DNA of 64,000 nucleotides from assembly GCA_016713335.1 (NCBI GenBank), contig JADJPH010000066.1, forward strand, positions 13,429 through 77,428, given 5' to 3'. Below the pieces are notes generated by a model. The model saw only the letters and a list, made by a program, of their open reading frames with translations, was not told the origin of the DNA and made no database searches. This document shows, in pieces, positions 26,284 through 35,471 of the stretch. Within the stretch, counting starts at the first letter, position 1, and each line of letters starts with the position of its first letter. The stretch comes from Candidatus Fredericiella danica. Its GTDB lineage: Bacteria > Chloroflexota > Anaerolineae > Caldilineales > Caldilineaceae. The translations under genes were made by a program, and so were the position numbers.

Positions 26284-26895
26284 ATGCTCATTGCGCCCCT
26301 GGGGCCTGCACATGCAGCGGCAGCTGCGCGGCTCCATATCTTAGGCCAACCTGGTACTTTCCTCACCAGTCTTGGTCCCGATGTTCTGGCCGTCCTGTAT
26401 CGCACGCTCCCCGTGTGGCAGGGCGGCTTTGGTTTTGTTGCACTGGGTGCTTCGGAACCGGCGCCCGTGCTGGGGTTTGTCAGTGCGACGACGAGCGTTG
26501 GTGGGTTGTTTGTGGAAATGGGCACGCGCCGCCTGGGCCAGTTGCTGCCGCCGCTCCTTGCCACCTATGCGCACCACCCTGGACTGATCCTCCGCAGTAT
26601 GCAGACGGTACTCTATCCGTTGCTTTCACACGGAGAAGGCGGTGCGGAGGCCGAACTTCTTTCCATCATGGTCGAGCCTGCTGAACGCAGCCGGGGTGTC
26701 GGTGCGCTGCTCATGCAGGCGCTCGTCTACGAGTGCCTGCACCGCGGGATTCCTACGCTCACGGTGACTGTGGACGCCGCCAATCCCGGTGCGCGCCGGT
26801 TCTACGCGCGATACGGGTTTGAGTTGGAGAAGGAGTTTCGGATGTATGGTAGGGGGATGTGTTCGTATCGGAGGAGATTAGAGATTAGGGATTAG
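26284..26895 (+). CDS. GNAT-family N-acetyltransferase
   Basis: A 203-residue acetyltransferase. Motif A is IMVEPAERSRGVGALLMQAL near residue 135, with the R-x-x-G-x-G/A acetyl-CoA loop, followed by TVDAANPGARRFYARYGFEL (motif B). The N-terminal half (HILGQPGTFLTSLG, then VLYRTL) is like GNAT proteins with an added substrate-binding part. It begins 3 bases after the CoA-transferase stop, so it is in the same operon. The acceptor is unknown. The final residues (RRRLEIRD) run into a repeat of GATTAGA units. Confidence 0.85.
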   Translation: MLIAPLGPAHAAAAARLHILGQPGTFLTSLGPDVLAVLYRTLPVWQGGFGFVALGASEPAPVLGFVSATTSVGGLFVEMGTRRLGQLLPPLLATYAHHPGLILRSMQTVLYPLLSHGEGGAEAELLSIMVEPAERSRGVGALLMQALVYECLHRGIPTLTVTVDAANPGARRFYARYGFELEKEFRMYGRGMCSYRRRLEIRD

Positions 26896-26983
26896 AGATT
26901 GGCGTACGACCTCTGCCATGTCGCAACAACCTGGTCGCACAAAATCCCTGTTCTCCAATCTCCAATCTCCAATCTCCAATTTG
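26876..26983. repeat. ATTAGAG / CTCCAAT repeat cluster
   Basis: GAGATTAGGGATTAGAGATTGG (26879-26900) faces four tandem CTCCAAT units (26953-26981). The two blocks are partly complementary, so a hairpin can form. The first block forms the last codons of the GNAT gene. Confidence 0.65.
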
Positions 26984-27008
26984 CCGTTTACCCCCCATCG
27001 CCATCAAA

Positions 27009-28112
27009 ATGGACCCCATGAGTACGACTGAACGCGCGGGGATGGCGGCTGACATGGGCGCACGCGTGCTGCGTCTGGATCGCCGGCGCCTGCTGATCAT
27101 CGTTGGACTTGGCGTGCTGACGATGGGGCTGCTGGTCGCCCTATCCGGCGGCCAGGCTGCGCTCCAGGCCCTGGTGCAGGCAAACTGGTGGTTGGTGCTG
27201 TTGGCCGTTATGGTGCACTACTCCAGTTTTGCGGTGCGTGGCCATCGTTGGCAGCGCCTGCTCAAGATGCTCGGGCATCCCCTTGGCTATCTCTACACCA
27301 CTGCCGTGCTGCTGGCGGGATGGTTTGTCAGTGCATTGTTACCGGCCCGCGCCGGCGACGTGCTGCGCATCGCCGTGCTGCGGCTTGACACCGAGCGCCA
27401 TCCGCCGGTGCCGGTGGCGGACAGTCTTAGCTCGATCCTGCTAGAGCGGGTGTTGGATATTGTCGCTATTCTCGTACTGGGCGCGGTTTTTGGTTTTGCG
27501 ATGCTGCGGGATCAGGCGCCTGGTTGGCTCCTCACCTCCTATGCAACCGGGCTTGTCCTATTGTTGGGTTTCGGTTTGGCACTATTGATGGCGCCACCCA
27601 TCCTGACATGGCTCGGCGGGCGCTCAAGGAATCGATGGTGGCAGGCTGGCGTCCACTTTCTGGAGCAGGTGGTCAACGGGCTGCGCACGCTGTTTCGGCA
27701 TCCTGGAACCGCCGTGCTGGTGACGGTGGAGAGTCTCTACATCTGGATGTGCGATGCACTATTGGTCTGGCTCGTCATTTTGAGTTTGAACGCCGCCATG
27801 CCGTTGGCGACAGCCGCGTTTGTCGCGCTAACCGTTGACATTCTTGCGGCGGTGCCGCTGACGCCAGGCGGGGTGGGCCAGATCGATGCGGCCTATGCTG
27901 CGTTACTGGCGTTGATCTCCGGCCCAGTGTTCAACGTGGGGGCAGCGGTATTGGTGGTGCGCTTCATCAGTTACTGGAGTTTTCTTGTATTCACAGGGAT
28001 TGTGACGTTGGCTGCCGGTTTCGGCGATCTGCTCCACGCCACCCCCGCGGCGGACTCAGCGAATCACGCCGTTGCACTGGCACCGGCCGCAGAGCCGGAG
28101 CGTCTCGCTTGA
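27009..28112 (+). CDS. Flippase-like (UPF0104 / LPG synthase TM-type) membrane protein
   Basis: A 367-residue integral membrane protein with about eight helices, of the lysylphosphatidylglycerol synthase TM region/AglD family. It carries the signature segments VHYSSFAVRGHRWQRLL, LPARAGDVLRIAVLR (near residue 110), SSILLERVLDIVAIL and VPLTPGGVGQIDAAY (near residue 285). Family members are implicated in translocating or supplying lipid-linked substrates. It is directly followed (5 bases) by a membrane glycosyltransferase, suggesting a joint role in envelope glycan assembly; that is inference. ATG 27018 is an alternative start. Confidence 0.85.
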   Translation: MDPMSTTERAGMAADMGARVLRLDRRRLLIIVGLGVLTMGLLVALSGGQAALQALVQANWWLVLLAVMVHYSSFAVRGHRWQRLLKMLGHPLGYLYTTAVLLAGWFVSALLPARAGDVLRIAVLRLDTERHPPVPVADSLSSILLERVLDIVAILVLGAVFGFAMLRDQAPGWLLTSYATGLVLLLGFGLALLMAPPILTWLGGRSRNRWWQAGVHFLEQVVNGLRTLFRHPGTAVLVTVESLYIWMCDALLVWLVILSLNAAMPLATAAFVALTVDILAAVPLTPGGVGQIDAAYAALLALISGPVFNVGAAVLVVRFISYWSFLVFTGIVTLAAGFGDLLHATPAADSANHAVALAPAAEPERLA

Positions 28113-28116
28113 GTTG

Positions 28117-30321
28117 ATGCCTATGTCGCGCTGGCGTGCGTTTTACCAACAGCATTATTGGTTTCTGGTCCTCCTGACGCTGTTTGCGGGTTTCCGCCTG
28201 CTGGCAGTTCTCCTCTTTCGTCCAGGCGGCTTTATCGCCGACAATTCCGACTACGATTTCTATTATGCCTGGGGACAAACCATCCCCATGGGCTATACGA
28301 CCTTTGAGAACTTGTGGACCGCCTACCCGCCGCTCTTTGCGGCACTGATGCTGCCGGTCTTTGAGGTATCGAGCCGGATTGCCCCCTGGGTAGAGCCGCG
28401 GCTTTTCTTCCATTTGCTGTTTGGCCTCGAACTGCTGCTCTTCGAAATTGGCAACTTGATCCTCATGTATCGCCTGGCATTGAAGCTCACCGGGACAGAG
28501 AGAAGTGCTGCGCCGGGCGCGACAGCGTTGCCGATAGGTGGGGCTGCGCTGATTCCTCCAGTTTTGTATGCCTTGATGTTTGCGCCGGTGTATACATTGC
28601 TCGGCTGGTTTGAGGCAATGCCGCTTTTCTTTCTCCTGCTGGGGCTGGATCTTCTGTTGCTGACCCGCCGGTGGGGCTGGGTGGGCAGCGCGGTGGCGGC
28701 GGCGCTGGGCTTTCTGGTCAAACTGACGCCCGTACTGCTTGTGCCGATTGCGGTGCGTTGGTTTGGCGCGCGGCTGAGTTGGCACGCTGCGCGCACCGAA
28801 TGGTTTGATCGCAAGTCGCCTGGCAACCTCCTGCGTCCTGCACTCTACGTGGTTGTCTTCACGGTCGTGGTCGTAGCGGTTGGCTTGCCGTTGGCGCGTT
28901 TCAATCCATCGCTCGCCTTGAGCAGTTTCCGGGTGAACAGTATCCGTCCACCCTGGCAGAGCGTCTGGGCACTGGTCGAAGGTTACTATGGCTTTGGCCT
29001 CGTGCCGGTCGATATGCGCAACATGCAGGGCTATGTTGCCGGCGGTCAATGGGAGACGCGGCTGCCATGGGGGCTGATCACGGTCGTGTTTGCGGCGATC
29101 TTTCTGTGGTTGTACACCCGGCGCTATGATTGGACCCGCGTCCGGACGCCGATCGCTTTTGCAGGTGTGAGCGTGATCTGGTTGTTTTTGTATAGCAAAG
29201 GTTGGAGCCCGCAGTTTGCGGTCTGGATCATCGCCTTCCTGGTATTGCTGCAGCCAAACCTACGCGGGGTGCTGATTGCGCTGACGCTCACGATCTTGAA
29301 TGCCGTCGAGGCTGGGGTTTTCCTGATCTTGCTGCCGGATGAACATTGGATCATGGTGGCAACCGTGCTGTTACGCACCCTACTGTTGCTGATTATCGCC
29401 ATGGAGTGGCTGGGGCAAATCTGGCCCGCAGAGAGAGGGATGCATCGCCTCGGTGCCTGGTCTCGCTGGGGTAGCGTGGCCGTGATGGCCGCCACAGTCC
29501 TGGCGCTGGTGATTGGTGCGCCGACTGCGGCACAGGCCTACAGTGCTCGGCGGCTGGCTGAACACCTGTGCCGCCCACTTGTGGAGAATTTGCGCGGCCA
29601 AGCCACCGGCGCGGCGCAAGTCATCGCCACTAACCAGCTTGAGGTGTGGCGTGATCTCTACCCCTGGCTGTATGCCGATTACGATGTGCGGGTGCTCGAC
29701 AGTTATGACCCCAATGACCGGTCCGCCGACGTGGTGATTGGTGAAAAACTCGCCGCCCTGACCGCGCAAGGCGAATTTTGGTGGGTTGAGTACGCCGCGA
29801 ATCAACCGGATGCAGCCTGGTCTGCGCCGGCCGGCGCTTTTTTCGCACAGCCCGGCATCCAACTGCTCGATGAGCACACGGCTGGGCTTTGCCGTGCCGC
29901 ACGCGTGGTGCGCCTGGCTGAGGGCGACGTTGCGGTTGCAGAGACGCCAGGGGCAAGGATCCGGTTGCGCCAGGCGCATAGCGGTGCCTACCGGCCCGGT
30001 GCGCCGCTTGCGCTGACACTCTACTGGCAGACCGACGCGCCGGTTGGCGCGAGCTACACGGTCTTCACGCAACTCCTGGACGCACAGGGTAAACTCGTTG
30101 CCCAACAGGATAATCTGCCGGTGCAGGGCCTTGCGCCGACCAATACCTGGAAGCCGGGGATCGTGTTGCGCGATCCCTACCTGTTGAGACCACCGGCTGA
30201 CCTGCCAAAAGGCGAGTACCAACTGCAGGTCGGACTCTATGATACAAACGGTCGCCAGCCATTGACGTTGCCGGACGGAACGAAAAGCGATCATGTGACG
30301 TTTCCTGTGGTTGTCAATTGA
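28117..30321 (+). CDS. Large membrane glycosyltransferase-like protein with C-terminal beta-sandwich domain
   Basis: A 734-residue protein: 11-12 membrane helices (residues 15-470) in a GT-C/DUF2029-like layout, followed by an extracellular part. The first loop contains DNSDYDFYYAWGQ and FENLWTAYPPLF, acidic/aromatic loops typical of polyprenyl-phosphate-sugar-dependent GT-C enzymes. The C-terminal ~130 residues (YRPGAPLALTLYWQTDAPVG, then YTVFTQLLDAQGKLVAQQD, then YQLQVGLYDTNGRQPL) form a beta-rich module that recurs in the next gene. It is co-transcribed with the flippase-like gene. The donor and acceptor are unknown. Confidence 0.75.
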   Translation: MPMSRWRAFYQQHYWFLVLLTLFAGFRLLAVLLFRPGGFIADNSDYDFYYAWGQTIPMGYTTFENLWTAYPPLFAALMLPVFEVSSRIAPWVEPRLFFHLLFGLELLLFEIGNLILMYRLALKLTGTERSAAPGATALPIGGAALIPPVLYALMFAPVYTLLGWFEAMPLFFLLLGLDLLLLTRRWGWVGSAVAAALGFLVKLTPVLLVPIAVRWFGARLSWHAARTEWFDRKSPGNLLRPALYVVVFTVVVVAVGLPLARFNPSLALSSFRVNSIRPPWQSVWALVEGYYGFGLVPVDMRNMQGYVAGGQWETRLPWGLITVVFAAIFLWLYTRRYDWTRVRTPIAFAGVSVIWLFLYSKGWSPQFAVWIIAFLVLLQPNLRGVLIALTLTILNAVEAGVFLILLPDEHWIMVATVLLRTLLLLIIAMEWLGQIWPAERGMHRLGAWSRWGSVAVMAATVLALVIGAPTAAQAYSARRLAEHLCRPLVENLRGQATGAAQVIATNQLEVWRDLYPWLYADYDVRVLDSYDPNDRSADVVIGEKLAALTAQGEFWWVEYAANQPDAAWSAPAGAFFAQPGIQLLDEHTAGLCRAARVVRLAEGDVAVAETPGARIRLRQAHSGAYRPGAPLALTLYWQTDAPVGASYTVFTQLLDAQGKLVAQQDNLPVQGLAPTNTWKPGIVLRDPYLLRPPADLPKGEYQLQVGLYDTNGRQPLTLPDGTKSDHVTFPVVVN

Positions 30322-30345
30322 CACTGCCCACATCCACCTGTGAAC

Positions 30346-32699
30346 ATGCGTAACACATCGCTCGACATCACGCCCAAAGATCGCAGCACCGCCTTTTTGA
30401 TTCTTGGCTTTCTCCTTGCCTGTTATCTGTTGACCTTTACCGGCCGGATTGATAGCAGCGATGGTCTTTCTATGGTTGCCACGACCGAGAACCTGGTGCG
30501 CACGGGGGCGATCGACAACAACCAACTCCTGTGGATGGGCAACCAGCAGGGCAACATCGGCGTCGACGGCGATCTCTACTCGCGCAAGGGGCTTGGGATG
30601 GTCATCCTGGGGGCGCCTTTTGTCTGGCTGGCGCGCCAATGGGCGGCAGTTGGGATGGTGCAGGCGGCGTTGTTGTTGAATCCAATCCTCACGGCGTGGA
30701 CCGGGGCATTGATCTTTCGCGCGGGTCGGCGCCTGCGCTGGCGGCGTGGCGAAGCCATCGCAACCGCATTGCTCTTTGGCCTGGCCACCATGGTCTGGCC
30801 GTACACCCAGGGATACTTTAGCGATCCGGTATGTGCGTGGGGGCTGCTCGCTGCCGCATACGGCATGCTGGCGTATGCGCAATCGGGCCGCAAACTCTAT
30901 CTGTTTGGCGCAGGGGTGGCATGGAGCATCGCCTACCTCACGCGGACCATCAACCTGGTCACCTTGCCAATTTACGCTGTGGGACTCTTCTGGGCACTGG
31001 ACGCGATCACCCGGCCAGAAACAGGGCGGTGGCGCGAGCGGCTTGAGGCTGCGTTCTGGCGCAATTGGCGCCCGGTCGTCGCCTTTCTCATCCCGGTCAT
31101 TGCCGCAGGTGTGCTTTCGCTCTGGTGGAATTGGGCGCGCTTTGGCAACATCTGGGATTCGGGTTATGTCTCCACTGAGACCTTCAGCGCCAACTGGTTG
31201 GAGGGTCTGTTTGGGTTGACAATAGGACCGGCTCGTGGCTTCTTCTGGTACAACCCGATTCTGGTGTTAGCAATTCCGGGCAGCATATGGTTCTGGCGTC
31301 ACCAGCGCCGCCTCTTGTTCTTGGTGCTGGCGCTGGTTGCACTCTATTTCTTGATGTATGCCAAGTGGTACATGTGGCATGGTGGTTACAGTTGGGGACC
31401 CAGGTTTCTGGTGCCGGTCGTGCCATTTTTGGCGTTGCTCGCCGGGCCTGGCTGGTACTGGCTGACGGCGGGCGTGCGTTGGCGGGTGATGGGGCGCATC
31501 ATTGCCGGGGTGCTTGCGGCCGTCTCAGTTGGGGTTCAACTGCTCGGTTTGTTTGTTCCTTTCTCCCTGGCGCAGGATTGGCTTGCCAGCAGTGTTCAGC
31601 CACTATTTGCGCCAGAGACATTTATCCAGCCCGCGCTATCGCCGCTCGTGCTACAGTGGCAATTTTTGACCGGTGAGCATATCCAGTTTGTTTGGTGGCG
31701 GAATGTCGCCTGGCCTGATTCGATTGCCTGGTTTGGGTTATTGATCCCCTTGTCTGGCGTGGTCGTGGGGCTATGGCTGCTGATTGTACAGATACGACGG
31801 CCCGAAAGTGACGATCATGATGATCATGTACGGAACTGGCTCTACGCAGGCGCTCTCATCGCAATCACGCTTGCCACGCTGACCTACGCACAGGCTTTGT
31901 TGGCAGATTCTGAGTCGGCGCTTGTGAGCGGGCGGATTGCCGATCTGGAGCGACCAGGCGACGCAGTACTGCTGCTGCAGCCTGAGAAGACCCAGGATTT
32001 TCAGAATGAGTATCGAGGCAGTCTACCGGTCTATGGGTTCTTCAATCGCGAACAACTCGCCGGCGACGAAATGGACTGGTTGAACCGGATTACGAACCGG
32101 TATCAGCGGCTTTGGGTGGCACCCAATTACCTGGGACCTGACCAGTCAGGGTGGGAAGGCCCGTTGCGCACAGAGCACTATGTGTTGATTGATGAGCGCG
32201 TCTCCGGACCAAACAATCAACGGATTGCACTTTACGCACTCGCACCCGCACAGAATCTGATCGAATCAGGACTCGGCACGATTTTTGGTGATCCTTCGAG
32301 CAAGGATCCAGTGACGGACGCCAACGGCTGGATCCGGTTGAGTGGATATGCCTTGACTTCAGAGACACAGCCGGGGATGCCATCCTGATCTCCCTTCTCT
32401 GGGAAAGCCTGCAGCCGGTGCAGAACAACTACCAGGTCTTTGTGCATTTGCTGGATGCGCAGGGAAACAAGATCTTACAGCGTGACGGACAACCGGTGCA
32501 GTGGACGCGGCCGACAAGCACGTGGCGTGAGGGCGAGTATATTACCGACCATTACGGCCTACTCTTGCCTGACACGCTGTCCAGCGGCCAATATAGGGTG
32601 GTCGTAGGGCTGTATGATCCGGTGACGGGGCAGCGTTTGCCTGTCAGCGCCGGTCCAACCGACTACGCCATCGAACTCGGACCGATTACGGTTCGCTAG
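30346..32699 (+). CDS. Large membrane glycosyltransferase-like protein with the same C-terminal domain, frameshifted
   Basis: A ~784-residue polytopic protein. The first luminal loop has RIDSSDGLSMVATTENLVRT and GDLYSRKGLGM; later loops have GYFSDPVCAW and WYMWHGGYSWGPRFLVP, the latter a frequent motif of GT-C-like membrane proteins in Chloroflexota. After about 600 residues of membrane core the frame breaks once near 32376. It then continues AILISLLWESLQPVQNNYQV, then FVHLLDAQGNKILQRDGQP, then YRVVVGLYDPVTGQRLP, the same beta-sandwich module as in the preceding protein. The ATG at 30346 is preferred to the GTG at 30340. It is in an operon with the previous two genes. Confidence 0.75.
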
Positions 32700-32713
32700 G
32701 AGCAGGCAACGAT

Positions 32714-33516
32714 ATGGTAAGCATCAACGTGCGTCGCTGGACGGCGCGCAACACCGCTAATAACCGGCACCAACACAAGGTGCACACAGCCGTTTTTTTG
32801 ATGGTCATTCTGATGGCGTTCTTACTGGCAGGTTGCGGCGGTGAGGCGGAGCCGACCCCAACGCCGGCCCCAACATTGGCGCCGACGCCAACGTCGACCC
32901 CGGCGCCCATTGAACCGATTCCAACTGCCGCATTGAGCACAGTCACGCCGGCCAACGGAAGTGATGTGGCGTCAGCCCTTGTAACTACCAATACTGCAGT
33001 GTCGGTGCCTGATGTCATTGAGAATGACGGTGCCTGCAGCGTTGAATATGACTTGGATCTGGCAGGGTATCCGGATCTACTGCAGAAGATGGGGTGTGCC
33101 CTGGGTGAGGCCAGCAACGATGAGGTCGGGATTGATGAGTTTGGGAAGGGGCCGGATTACGACCGCTTTATGCTCTGGTTTAGTGAAGATAAACAGATTT
33201 ACGTGTTGTTTCCGGATCAATCGTGGCAAGCCTATAATGACACATGGGCAGAAGATCAGCCGGAGTTTGCCTGCAACCCGCTGAATGTGCCCCCACCTCC
33301 CCTCCGCTGCCCCGGCGCGGTTTTGGAAAGTTATGGTGCACAGTAGACGGTCTGCAGGAGCAACTGGGCACAGTAGAGCGTGAGGAACGTCTGTGCCAGC
33401 ATACGGGGGTACAACGGTTTGAAAAGGGCCGGCTTCTGGCCTGCTTTGAAGATGCAACGATCCGCTATTTCCGGCTGCTGGACGACGGCGCCTGGGATCT
33501 TCAGATAGTGAGGTAG
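32714..33516 (+). CDS. Lipoprotein with duplicated C-terminal module, frameshifted
   Basis: A signal segment with the lipobox LAGC (near residue 42), then a long Pro/Thr linker (PTPTPAPTLAPTPTSTPAP), then two related modules. Module 1 is KMGCALGEASNDEVGIDEFG to IYVLFPDQSWQ. Module 2 lies beyond a one-base break near 33295 in a C-rich run: RRGFGKLWCTVDGLQEQLG to QRFEKGRLLACF and RLLDDGAWDL. The RGFGKxWC motif is common in Chloroflexota surface lipoproteins whose function is unknown. Repaired length is ~267 residues. It lies 14 bases after the glycosyltransferase stop and 3 bases before rsmD. Confidence 0.7.
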
Positions 33517-33519
33517 CTT

Positions 33520-34176
33520 GTGCGTGTGATTACCGGGAAAGCCAAAGGGCGCCGACTCTTCATGGTGCCGGGCGATAGCACGCGGCCAATTACGGATCGG
33601 GCAAAGTCCGCACTGTTCAGCATACTGAGTGACTGGATTGAGGGCGCACGCGTGTTGGATCTGTTTGGCGGTACGGGTGGCGTTGGCATTGAGTGTCTGA
33701 GCCGTGGCGCCGCGCATGCGCATTTTGTAGACAACAATCGCAAGGCAATCGAGACGATTCAGGCGAATCTGCGGTTGACGGGTCTCACCCCACAGGCGAC
33801 AGTGGAACGCGGTGACAGCTTTGCGTTTCTTGAGCGGTACCGCGGCCAGCCATTTGACTTTATCTATGTGGCGCCGCCGCAATATGCAGAATTGTGGCAG
33901 AAGGCACTGACGCTGATTGATGGTCGCCCACAGTTGACGGCAGAATATGCGACCATTGTCGTCCAGATCCATCCGGTCGAAGTTGCAGAGATTCCGTTGG
34001 CGCGGCTGCGTGAATATGATCGACGCAAATATGGGTCGGTCATGCTGGTGTTTTATGCCGACGAGCGCGATTTGGCCGAACGGGAAGCGCCAGCGGTTGG
34101 AGATGAAGACGAATGGGGGAGGATGACGGGGACGAGGAGCGCGATGAGTAGAGTTTCTATCCCTCAGTCACCATGA
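33520..34176 (+). CDS. rsmD: 16S rRNA (guanine-966-N2)-methyltransferase
   Basis: A 218-residue class I SAM methyltransferase. It begins MRVITGKAKGRRL and then TRPITDRAKSALFSIL, the RsmD N-terminal signature. The SAM site is VLDLFGGTGGVGIECLSRGA near residue 45. The catalytic motif IV reads APPQY (residues ~126-130) in place of DPPY, a variant I know from RsmD-like proteins of Chloroflexota and some Firmicutes. It methylates G966 in the small-subunit decoding region. The GTG start at 33520 is followed by a second in-frame GTG (33526). The last ~30 residues are low complexity. A strong hairpin terminator follows. Confidence 0.9.
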   Translation: MRVITGKAKGRRLFMVPGDSTRPITDRAKSALFSILSDWIEGARVLDLFGGTGGVGIECLSRGAAHAHFVDNNRKAIETIQANLRLTGLTPQATVERGDSFAFLERYRGQPFDFIYVAPPQYAELWQKALTLIDGRPQLTAEYATIVVQIHPVEVAEIPLARLREYDRRKYGSVMLVFYADERDLAEREAPAVGDEDEWGRMTGTRSAMSRVSIPQSP

Positions 34177-34187
34177 ATCAATTGTCC

Positions 34188-34232
34188 AGTAAGCAGAGGA
34201 CGGAGCCTCAACGGCTCCGTCCTCTGCTTACT
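34188..34232. terminator. Bidirectional terminator between convergent rsmD and the SdrD-like gene
   Basis: Perfect 20-base arms (AGTAAGCAGAGGACGGAGCC and its complement) with a TCAAC loop. A T-rich tract (CTCTCTTCTG) follows on the plus strand. Confidence 0.85.
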
Positions 34233-34258
34233 CTCTTCTGTCAGGTATGGTCGGCGGG

Positions 34259-35182
34259 TTACTGCTGGGCAGGGAAGTAAACTATCTGACCTTCCTTGGC
34301 GTCCTCAGGGACCGTCACGGTGATTTCAGTGACGTCGCCAAAGTTGTGACCAGCGGTGTCTTCCACGGCAAAGGTATAGGCGCCGGGCTTCAGACCTTCG
34401 ACCAGGGCGCCGCCATCGGTCGAAGTGTAGGTGCCAACGGTCTTACCGGCGGCGTCCTTCACAATCAGTTGGATGCCTACAACGTTGGCCTCGGCATCGC
34501 CCAACTGAGCGTCACCATTTTCGTCCAGGTAGAAGATCACGGCGACGTTGCCCGGCTTGACTTCGGGCGCCGAGATCGTGGTCGGACCGGCGACAGTCGG
34601 TACGGTAGAGGCAGCCTTGGCGGAGGTAGCCGCAGTGGTGCTTTCGGCAGTGGTGGCGCCAGCAGTGGGGTCGCCAACGGCTTTCACCGAGGTGAGGGCT
34701 TGATCCAGCGCGAGCACGAGTGCATCAAAGCGCTGGCCGGTCACTGCCAATGTGTCGACAGCGGACTTCATCGTTTCCACATCGCTGCCCTGGGTGGCAA
34801 GTTGTGAGCGCACAGTATCAACCTGGGAGGCGGCAGTGGTCAGACTGTTGCGGATATCGCTCACCTGCGTCGCTACGGCGTCAACGTTGTTGCTCACGGC
34901 GCCCACATTGTCGTTGACGCGGGTCAGGTTCGCCTCGATCACGGCGAGCCGTTCCGGATGGATGAAGTTCAAGGTGCCGCCGTTGATCAAAGCCAACACC
35001 AGCAGCGTGCCCAGCATCCCAAGGACGGCGCCGCCGATAGCAGCAAAGAACATTGACAGCGAATCCTGGCTTGCCGTCTTGTACTCGAGTTCGGGCGCAT
35101 CTGGCTTGCGCTCGGCTGGCTTTGGGTCCGCCGGTTTCATCTCCGCCGGTTTCATCTCCAACGATTCATTCTGTACGCTCAT
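34259..35182 (-). CDS. Membrane-anchored coiled-coil protein with SdrD-B/Cna-B-like domain
   Basis: A 307-residue protein. The N-terminal cytosolic tail has KPAE/KPAD/KPAE repeats (residues 10-28), one membrane helix (FFAAIGGAVLGMLGTLLVLA, about 45-65), then a long coiled-coil-forming segment (90-165, with heptad-like NNVDAVATQVSDIRNSLTTA), a Thr/Ala linker and a C-terminal beta-sandwich (205-305). The latter contains YLDENGDAQLGDAEANVVG, the calcium-binding-type DxNxDxxxxxxE pattern of SdrD-B repeats, and GLKPGAYTFAVED. It is probably a surface stalk or scaffold protein. No partner is evident in the neighbourhood. Confidence 0.75.
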   Translation of the reverse strand: MSVQNESLEMKPAEMKPADPKPAERKPDAPELEYKTASQDSLSMFFAAIGGAVLGMLGTLLVLALINGGTLNFIHPERLAVIEANLTRVNDNVGAVSNNVDAVATQVSDIRNSLTTAASQVDTVRSQLATQGSDVETMKSAVDTLAVTGQRFDALVLALDQALTSVKAVGDPTAGATTAESTTAATSAKAASTVPTVAGPTTISAPEVKPGNVAVIFYLDENGDAQLGDAEANVVGIQLIVKDAAGKTVGTYTSTDGGALVEGLKPGAYTFAVEDTAGHNFGDVTEITVTVPEDAKEGQIVYFPAQQ

Positions 35183-35411
35183 AAGACTCCTTCAAGTTTT
35201 TACGTGTTGCGTGGCACTCAAGACGTGTTACGTGTCACGGGTTGCGTATTCGCCAGAATGATGTCACACGGGTTCTACTCCGGTGTAGAAGGGGCGTGCA
35301 ATTCCGGCGTATGTGCAATCGGGAACAAATTACGACAAACCAGTTTAACCCCTGGCAAGAGGATCTGCAAGCGAGGAAGCATACAAAAGATCAACGAATT
35401 GTGGGCGGGGA

Positions 35412-35464
<53 letters not shown>

Positions 35465-35471
35465 AGGGTAG

